Assembly (NCBI GenBank): GCA_030425145.1
Contig: JAUHVK010000027.1
Coordinates: 1-62,240, forward strand
Direction: 5' to 3'
DNA length: 62,240 bases
Origin: Alphaproteobacteria bacterium
GTDB lineage: Bacteria > Pseudomonadota > Alphaproteobacteria > Rhodobacterales > Rhodobacteraceae
Shown: positions 56,774 to 62,240 of the stretch, in pieces
Layout: every line of letters begins with the position of its first letter
Numbering within the stretch: the stretch's first letter is position 1
Translations under genes and position numbers: made by a program
The notes under the pieces: generated by a model
Told to the model about the DNA's origin: nothing
Databases searched by the model: none
What the model saw: only the letters and a program-made list of their open reading frames with translations

Positions 56774-59284
56774 ATGGACATCGTTCTCATCACGACCGTA
56801 ATTGCATCGCTGTTTGTCGTCATCGGTCTGGCTGAACCGATGGCCGAACGGCTGCGACTGCCCTACAGCGTGATCCTCGCAATCATCGGAATTCTGATCG
56901 GTCTTGGCGCGACCTTCTTCCTGCGCACCGAACTGACAGACGCGCTCAACCCGGTTGCCGAAGCGATCCTCGGATTACCGATCCGGTCGAATGTTTTTAT
57001 CTACCTCTTCCTGCCGACGCTGCTGTTTCAGGCAACTCTGGGCATGAACCTGCGCCGTATGCTAGACGACTGGGTACCGATCCTCGTCCTCGCCGTTGTG
57101 GCCGTCGTCGTTGCAACCCTCAGCGTCGGCTACGCGCTCTTCTGGGTCAGCGCCCTGCCACTCGCCGCCTGCCTGCTGATCGGATCCATTGTCTCGACCA
57201 CAGACCCCTCTGCAGTTGTGTCGATATTCCGCTCCATCTCGGCCCCGCGCCGTCTGGCACGCATCATCGAGGGCGAAAGCCTGCTCAACGATGCCGCCGC
57301 CATCGCGCTGTTCGGCCTCTTCATGGGCTTTGTCATGCTGGGCGTGCCCGATCCCAACCTGTCGGACGCAATCGCACGCTTCCCGGTTCTGATCTTCGGC
57401 GGCGCTCTGTCAGGATGGTTCATCGCACGCATTGCGCTCTGGATCATGGGCCAGTTCGGGCGTCACGAACGGGCGCAACTGTCGATCTCGGTTGCCTTGC
57501 CCTATCTGGCCTATATCGGTTCGGAACAGCTCGTTGGCGCGTCGGGCGTTGTCGCCGTGGTGGCCGCCGGGTTGACGCTCAACCTCGTCGGACCTGGCCG
57601 CCTGCAACCCCAAACCTGGACGAACCTGCGCGACCTCTGGGACATCCTTGCGCATTGGGCAGGCGCGCTTATCTTTATCCTCGCCGCCCTGCTCATTCCC
57701 CGCCTGCTCGAAGAGGTCCGGCTTGGGGATTTCGCCTTGGTCGGCGTTGTCATCCTCGCCGCCATTGCAGCCCGCGTGATTGTCCTTTTCGGCCTCTTGC
57801 CCCTGCTCACAACCCTTCGCCTGTCGCCGCCGGTCGAACGCCCCTACCGCGTCGCCATTCTCTGGGGCGGCTTGCGCGGCGCGGTCACGCTGGCGCTGGC
57901 CCTTGCCGTCACCGAAAGCTTCCGTGTACCGAACGATGTCCAGCGCGTTGTCGGCATCCTTGCCACCGGCTTCACGCTGTTCACGCTGATGGTTCAGGGC
58001 ACCACCCTGCGCTGGATCATCGGCCGTCTGGGTCTCGATCTGCTGTCCCCCATCGATGACGCTCTCTCCCGGCAGGTGGTTGCGGTTTCGTTGCAGACCG
58101 TGCGCGAAGACGTGGCCCGGACCACAGACAATTACGAACTCAGCCACGACATCGTTCGCTCCGAGGCCAAACGCTTTGGCGAACGGCTCGACGATGCGGT
58201 CAAGACCGCCGAAGACAACGCCGACATTCTCGACCGGGACCGGATCACACTCGGCCTGATCGCCCTAGCAGGCCATGAGCGCGACACGATCCTGATGCGG
58301 ATGCGGGAACGCACGATCTCGGCACGTATGGCGGAACAGGTGCTCTCCGACACCGAACGCCTGATCGAAGGCGCGCGCTCCGACGGCCGCAGTGGCTACA
58401 ATCGCGCAGCGAAGCGCAGCCTCGCTTACGGACCCGCTTTCCGCGTTGCAGGTGTCCTGCACAACTGGCTCCGCCTTTCCGCGCCCCTCGCGCAGATCAC
58501 CGCTGACCGCTTTGAACTTCTGCTGTCGCAACGCCTCGTGATGCGCGACCTTGGCGCGTTCATCGACGGGCGTATCCTTCGCATTCACGGACGTCGCGTC
58601 GCCGTGCTCCTTCACGAATTGCTCACCCGCCGGATCGACGCCGTCGAAACCGCACTCGAAGGGCTGCAACTCCAGTACCCGGGCTATGCCGAAGAACTGG
58701 AACGCCGCTTCATCCGCCGCACCGCGCTGCGACTCGAAGAACGCGAATACGCCATGATGCGGGAAGACGGCCTCATCGGCGCGGAAGTCTTTACTAAGCT
58801 GACGGAAGACCTCGGCGCGCGTCGCATCGCGGTCGAGGATCGCCCAGACCTCGACATCGCCGTGCAGCGCATCGAGTTGCTGCGCCAGTTTCCGCTCTTT
58901 TCAAAGCTGGGCGAACCCGATCTGAAACGCTTGAGCCGTGTGCTCCGCACACGCCATGTCGATGCCGGCGACGTTTTTCTCCGCAAAGAACGGATCGCCA
59001 AGAGCGTGTATTTCATCGCCTCCGGCGCAGTGGAGGTCGAAACAGCCGGTCAAACCTGGCGCTTGGGTCGAGGTGACATGTTTGGCCAACTTGCGATCCT
59101 GATGAAAAAGACCCGCAGGTCCGAAGTCCGCGCCATTGCGCCCACGACAGTGCTGGAACTCCGCGAAGAACGGTTCTTCCGCCTCCTGCGCCGCAATCCG
59201 GCGCTCAAGGATACGGTCCGGGAAAGTGCGGAAAAACGCGGCATTGCTTCCGAGGATGTCTTCGCCGAATTCGACGCGGCCTGA
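56774..59284 (+). CDS. NhaP-type Na+/H+ antiporter with cyclic-nucleotide-binding domain
   Basis: An 836-aa protein. The N-terminal CPA1 transport domain (about 1-420, 12 or so TM segments) includes the conserved STTDPSAVVSIF and EGESLLNDAAAIALF. The middle is a long helical cytosolic region (about 430-690). The C-terminal cNMP-binding domain (about 700-815) has VYFIASGAVEVETAG and RGDMFGQLAIL. Ion exchange may thus be gated by a nucleotide. No good ribosome site is visible. It nearly meets the convergent phosphatase gene (4-base gap). Confidence 0.9.
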   Translation: MDIVLITTVIASLFVVIGLAEPMAERLRLPYSVILAIIGILIGLGATFFLRTELTDALNPVAEAILGLPIRSNVFIYLFLPTLLFQATLGMNLRRMLDDWVPILVLAVVAVVVATLSVGYALFWVSALPLAACLLIGSIVSTTDPSAVVSIFRSISAPRRLARIIEGESLLNDAAAIALFGLFMGFVMLGVPDPNLSDAIARFPVLIFGGALSGWFIARIALWIMGQFGRHERAQLSISVALPYLAYIGSEQLVGASGVVAVVAAGLTLNLVGPGRLQPQTWTNLRDLWDILAHWAGALIFILAALLIPRLLEEVRLGDFALVGVVILAAIAARVIVLFGLLPLLTTLRLSPPVERPYRVAILWGGLRGAVTLALALAVTESFRVPNDVQRVVGILATGFTLFTLMVQGTTLRWIIGRLGLDLLSPIDDALSRQVVAVSLQTVREDVARTTDNYELSHDIVRSEAKRFGERLDDAVKTAEDNADILDRDRITLGLIALAGHERDTILMRMRERTISARMAEQVLSDTERLIEGARSDGRSGYNRAAKRSLAYGPAFRVAGVLHNWLRLSAPLAQITADRFELLLSQRLVMRDLGAFIDGRILRIHGRRVAVLLHELLTRRIDAVETALEGLQLQYPGYAEELERRFIRRTALRLEEREYAMMREDGLIGAEVFTKLTEDLGARRIAVEDRPDLDIAVQRIELLRQFPLFSKLGEPDLKRLSRVLRTRHVDAGDVFLRKERIAKSVYFIASGAVEVETAGQTWRLGRGDMFGQLAILMKKTRRSEVRAIAPTTVLELREERFFRLLRRNPALKDTVRESAEKRGIASEDVFAEFDAA

Positions 59285-59288
59285 GACC

Positions 59289-59798
59289 TCAGTCCTCGTG
59301 CCGCAGGAACACCGCCGGGTCACGCTTGGCCGCCATCGCCCAAGCCATTTGCTCGGGTGTCTCGATCGCGCAGGGCCGCACCGCACGCAATCGTTCCAAC
59401 GCATCATCCCGCGCTTCGCCCAACTCGCTCATCAACCGCAAAGCCACCATGCCCGACCGCCCGCAGCCGCCCCGGCAATGCACAAGGATCCGCCCGCCTC
59501 CCATCAACGCCCGCCGCGCACTTGCACTAACCTCGGGCCAGGCCTCTTCAAAGGCCGCATCCGGCACGCCGAAATCGGTGATCGGCAGATGCTCCCACCG
59601 GCACCCGGCGTCCATCAGGGCAGACCCCAGACCGGTCGCCGCAGAAGCGACCAACTCCACCTCCGTCACCAGGGAAATCACGATTGCCGGCTTCCATTCG
59701 ATCAGGTGCTGCACGTCCCCGGCATAGTCGCCCTCCGATCCCGGGATGGGGGAAATCGCAAGAATACCGCGACCGACGGACAACGCGTAGACGATCAT
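59289..59798 (-). CDS. protein-tyrosine/dual-specificity phosphatase-like protein
   Basis: A 169-aa protein with the cysteine-phosphatase signature HCRGGCGRSG: Cys108 and Arg114 form C-X5-R. Asp75 in PITDFGVPD is the likely general acid. The start MIVYALSVG (59798) follows the stop of the upstream zinc-peptidase gene by one base. Substrate unknown. Confidence 0.85.
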   Translation of the reverse strand: MIVYALSVGRGILAISPIPGSEGDYAGDVQHLIEWKPAIVISLVTEVELVASAATGLGSALMDAGCRWEHLPITDFGVPDAAFEEAWPEVSASARRALMGGGRILVHCRGGCGRSGMVALRLMSELGEARDDALERLRAVRPCAIETPEQMAWAMAAKRDPAVFLRHED

Positions 59799-59799
59799 C

Positions 59800-60636
59800 T
59801 CAGAGCCTCTGCGCCCGGAACGTATCGCAGTTGCGGATATCACCACTCTGATAACCGCTGGCAAACCAGCGTGACCGCTGCTCTGACGTTCCGTGGGTAA
59901 ACGTGTGCGGTTGCGGCACCCGGCCTGCACGTTCCTGAAGATGATCGTCGCCAATCATCCGCGCCGCATTCAACGCCTCTTCCAGATCGCCGGGTTCCAG
60001 CAGACCATCCACCGCCTGCGCCCAGACGCCGGACAGGCAATCCGCCTGCAACTCCAACCGGACGGTCAGCGCGTTGGCCTGTGTCTCGCCCACCGCCTGG
60101 CGCCGTTCATTGACCTGCCCCAGAATGCCAAGCTCATTCTGAACATGGTGCGCCACTTCATGCGCAATCACATAGGCCGCCGCGAAATCCCCCCGCGCGC
60201 CTAATTGCCGTGACAGCGTCGCAAAGAAGGCCGTGTCGAGATAGGCCTTCTCATCCGCCGGGCAGTAAAACGGCCCGGTCGCACCGCTGGCATTGCCGCA
60301 GGGCGAGGCCGTCACCCCGGAATAGAGAACCAGAACCGGTGGTTCATAAGGACGCCCCACCTGCGACGGGAAAATATCACCCCAGACCGTTTCGGTTGTG
60401 GCCAGCACGCGTGAGGTGAATTCCGCCGCCCGCTCTTCTTCGGCGCTAAGTTCTCTTGGGGCAGAGGCAGGCTGCGTCGCCTGTTGCAATAAAGGCGTGA
60501 CATCGATCCCGGCGAAATACCCGATGGCCAGGACCACCAAAAGTCCGACCCCACCAATGCCCGCGCGGCCAGCGCCACCACCACTTCGGCGACGGTCTTC
60601 GATGTTGCGGCTGCCGCGAACTCCTCTCAGGCGCAT
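59800..60636 (-). CDS. neutral zinc metallopeptidase (YpfJ/KPN_02809 family)
   Basis: A 278-aa protein with a basic N-terminus, one TM anchor (about 26-44), a periplasmic catalytic domain with zinc-binding HEVAHH (159-164) and the family LELQADCLSGVWAQ, which supplies the third ligand. Two cysteines (SPCGNAS, FYCPADE) probably form a disulfide. The start at 60636 is chosen at the RLRGVRGSRN family N-terminus. The phosphatase gene follows one base after the stop. Confidence 0.9.
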   Translation of the reverse strand: MRLRGVRGSRNIEDRRRSGGGAGRAGIGGVGLLVVLAIGYFAGIDVTPLLQQATQPASAPRELSAEEERAAEFTSRVLATTETVWGDIFPSQVGRPYEPPVLVLYSGVTASPCGNASGATGPFYCPADEKAYLDTAFFATLSRQLGARGDFAAAYVIAHEVAHHVQNELGILGQVNERRQAVGETQANALTVRLELQADCLSGVWAQAVDGLLEPGDLEEALNAARMIGDDHLQERAGRVPQPHTFTHGTSEQRSRWFASGYQSGDIRNCDTFRAQRL

Positions 60637-60700
60637 GTAATCCCCCCATGCTAATTTGGGGGGTATGATACACACACCGTCGGGACGGGATAGCCCTTCG

Positions 60701-61492
60701 TCAGTCCGTGCTGCGGATCACTTTGGCCAGGGCCTGGAAGATCTGGTTGTTGGCACAAAGGATCGCGCCGTCTTCGAGCGGGGTTTGGCCCGCACGCACA
60801 CCTTCGACCAGAGCCCCGGCTTCGGACGCGATCAGCATGCCCGCCGCGAGATCGGTAATCCCGCCTTCGCGCTGCCAGAACCCGTCAAACCGCCCTGCCG
60901 CCACATAGGCCAGGTCCAGTGCCGATGACCCCGAGGCGCGCATACCCGAACACTCGGGCATCACACGCGCCAGATCCTTGAGCGTCGCCGGCAAAGTGCG
61001 CTTCACACTGAACGGCACCGCATGGCCCAGAACGGCCTCGACCAGTTTGGTCCGGCTCGACACGCGCACACGCTTGTTGTCGTTGAGCCAGGAGCCCTGA
61101 CCCTTTTCCGCATAGAACATTTCGTCCTTGGCCGGGTCGAACACCACCGCAGACACGATCTGCCCTTTATGCTCCAGCGCGATCGTCACCGAAAAATGCG
61201 GCTGGCCGTGCAGAAAGTTCGTGGCCCCCTCGAGCGGGTTCACGATCCAGCGGCGCGTCGGATCTTCGCCCGCGGTTTCCCCGGTCGGGTCGACATACCC
61301 GTAGGTGCCGCGCGCGCCGGTCAGATCGTCCCGCAAAGACGCCCCTGCCGCTGCCGCCGCACGCGCGACGAATTCACCGGCGTTGGTGGCCGAGGTCTGG
61401 AGATTCTCCACTTCGCGGAAATCTTTGGTAAGCGACCGCGCCGCCTTACGGGCGGCTTTGATCATGATGTTGAGATTGGCGCTGCCCTGCAT
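60701..61492 (-). CDS. SuhB/inositol monophosphatase-like protein with lost catalytic motifs
   Basis: A 263-aa member of the inositol monophosphatase fold, closest in type to SuhB (MIKAARKAARSLTKDFREVE, FLHGQPHFSVTIALEHKG, AKDEMFYAEKGQGSWLND). Catalytic residues are altered. The metal-binding DPxDGTTNF reads NPLEGATNF (85-93), the GEE-type motif is replaced by DPTGETAGED, and the WDxAAG motif reads TDLAAG with the Asp (214) kept. It should bind metal poorly and may be a pseudoenzyme. The second ATG (61492) is used because GGAGG is six bases before it. An active paralogue is expected elsewhere. Confidence 0.88.
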   Translation of the reverse strand: MQGSANLNIMIKAARKAARSLTKDFREVENLQTSATNAGEFVARAAAAAGASLRDDLTGARGTYGYVDPTGETAGEDPTRRWIVNPLEGATNFLHGQPHFSVTIALEHKGQIVSAVVFDPAKDEMFYAEKGQGSWLNDNKRVRVSSRTKLVEAVLGHAVPFSVKRTLPATLKDLARVMPECSGMRASGSSALDLAYVAAGRFDGFWQREGGITDLAAGMLIASEAGALVEGVRAGQTPLEDGAILCANNQIFQALAKVIRSTD

Positions 61493-61671
61493 CATGGGCC
61501 TCCGGCTGTTCGGGATCAGACCGGGCGTATAAGCGGGACAGGCCCCAATGCCAAGAGCCTGTGGGGCGATGACGATGTTTCACGACACTGCGAGTTGTGT
61601 ATCACCCTCCTTCTTTCCGTTACGTTACCTGCCATGTTTGGCGTGGAACCGTTGAAAAAGGATGAACGCCG

Positions 61672-62118
61672 ATGCACCGCCGCACATTTTCCGCCCTTGC
61701 CCTCGCCGCCCCTGCACTCTGGCTTGCCCGCCCGGCGCTCGCCCGCGAACCCGAGATCTACCAGGAAGGCGGCATCGCCATCGACGGCTCTGACCCGGTT
61801 GGCTATTTCACCACGAACGGTCCTGTTGCGGGTGGCGATGTGACACTCGACTACAAAGGCGCAACCTGGCGTTTTGCCGATCAGGCCTCCGCCGACGCTT
61901 TCGCCGCCAACCCCACCGCCTATGAACCCGCCTTCGGAGGCTACTGCGCCTTCGCCGCCTCCCGCGGCTACCTCGCGCCGACAACCCCCGAGGCCTGGAC
62001 GATCTACGAGGACCGCCTCTACCTCAACGCCAACCTCCGCGCCCGCGAACTCTGGCTTCAGGACATCCTTGGCAACATCGCCAAGGGCGAAGCGAACTGG
62101 CCGGGGATTTTGGGGTAA
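61672..62118 (+). CDS. exported YHS-domain protein
   Basis: A 148-aa protein with a Tat-like signal (HRRTFSALALAA, about 1-24). The YHS domain follows: AIDGSDPVGYFTTNGP, the middle GATWRFADQASADAFAANP, and GGYCAFAASRGYLAP with its cysteine. YHS proteins bind metals such as copper or iron. It is a single-gene unit; the 179-base gap before it is shared with the divergent SuhB-like gene. Confidence 0.85.
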   Translation: MHRRTFSALALAAPALWLARPALAREPEIYQEGGIAIDGSDPVGYFTTNGPVAGGDVTLDYKGATWRFADQASADAFAANPTAYEPAFGGYCAFAASRGYLAPTTPEAWTIYEDRLYLNANLRARELWLQDILGNIAKGEANWPGILG

Positions 62119-62208
62119 TACCAAAGGCGCTGGCGTCTGACTCATTTTGGATTTCTGGGGTTCTCGGTGCGCCGGCGATCTGATTCCATGGCGGCAAAGG
62201 AGTTTCCG

Positions 62209-62240
62209 ATGCCTGCCAGAGTTTCCCTTTGCACCGATCT
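62209..62240 (+). CDS. possible start of a gene, truncated by the window end
   Basis: An ATG at 62209 has a good AAGGAG six bases upstream and opens a frame beginning MPARVSLCTD before the window ends. Nothing can be said about the product. Confidence 0.35.
   Translation, partial: MPARVSLCTD

Noticed and set aside
61516-62145. A 209-codon minus-strand frame opposite the YHS gene
   Set aside because: Gly/Val/Glu-rich mirror of the YHS frame; the plus-strand protein has signal peptide and domain.

Overview
This 62 kb window looks like chromosomal DNA of a marine Roseobacter-group alphaproteobacterium (Rhodobacterales). The evidence is GC-rich coding, a full Kelly-Friedrich type sox cluster, the accB-accC-aat-DUF2155-NDUFA12 neighbourhood, the ruvCAB-ybgC-tolQRAB-pal-ybgF-tilS-ftsH run and several Hint, YHS and DUF1127 proteins of a kind common in that order. 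I see no insertion sequence, prophage, CRISPR array, tRNA or rRNA. The only RNA gene recognised is the small SRP RNA near 53.3 kb.

Region by region. 1-4.4 kb: the acs 3' end, a small unknown gene, accBC, aat, and reverse-strand genes for a DUF2155 protein, an NDUFA12-like complex I subunit and a RidA protein. 4.5-7.9 kb: clpX and clpP, then a divergent photolyase-like flavoprotein with unusual domain order. 8-20.3 kb: the thiosulfate-oxidation locus. soxVWXYZABCDEF runs on the minus strand. soxS, soxR and a YeeE/YedE transporter (SoxT type) run on the plus strand. 20.4-25.3 kb: Hint protein, SH3 protein, hydroxyacid dehydrogenase, PdeM, thioesterase, agmatinase. 25.3-40.8 kb: a long minus-strand block of housekeeping genes (folD, fhs, MOSC, ftsH, tilS, ybgF, pal, tolBARQ, ybgC, unknown, ruvBAC). 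41-49.8 kb: DUF1127, an unknown membrane protein, prmA, MFS, a second YeeE/YedE transporter with an FNR-like box, an SMR-like protein, an ABC-2 exporter, an EamA transporter and hemE. 49.9-62.2 kb: hemC, a DUF4198/SRPBCC pair, nudC, SRP RNA, TauE/SafE with a divergent GntR regulator, two cation antiporters, a phosphatase, a zinc peptidase, a SuhB-like protein that has lost its catalytic motifs, and a YHS protein.

How the genes work together: the sox cluster encodes the complete periplasmic thiosulfate oxidation machinery (SoxXA, YZ, B, CD), its electron acceptors and accessories (SoxE, F), its reductant-delivery proteins (SoxV, W, S), a persulfide-type ArsR sensor (SoxR) and a thiosulfate or sulfur transporter. 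Inverted repeats of the form ATTC-N8-GAAT lie before soxX and, unexpectedly, before soxB. A one-mismatch version lies before the distant second YeeE/YedE gene. This suggests one sulfane-sulfur regulon that reaches beyond the cluster.

The observations most worth checking are the SuhB pseudoenzyme, the possibly circularly permuted photolyase-like protein, the extended SoxR-type regulon with an FNR-like box, and several perfect palindromes or tandem repeats in otherwise ordinary gaps. All functions are read from sequence and memory of protein families; no database search was run.
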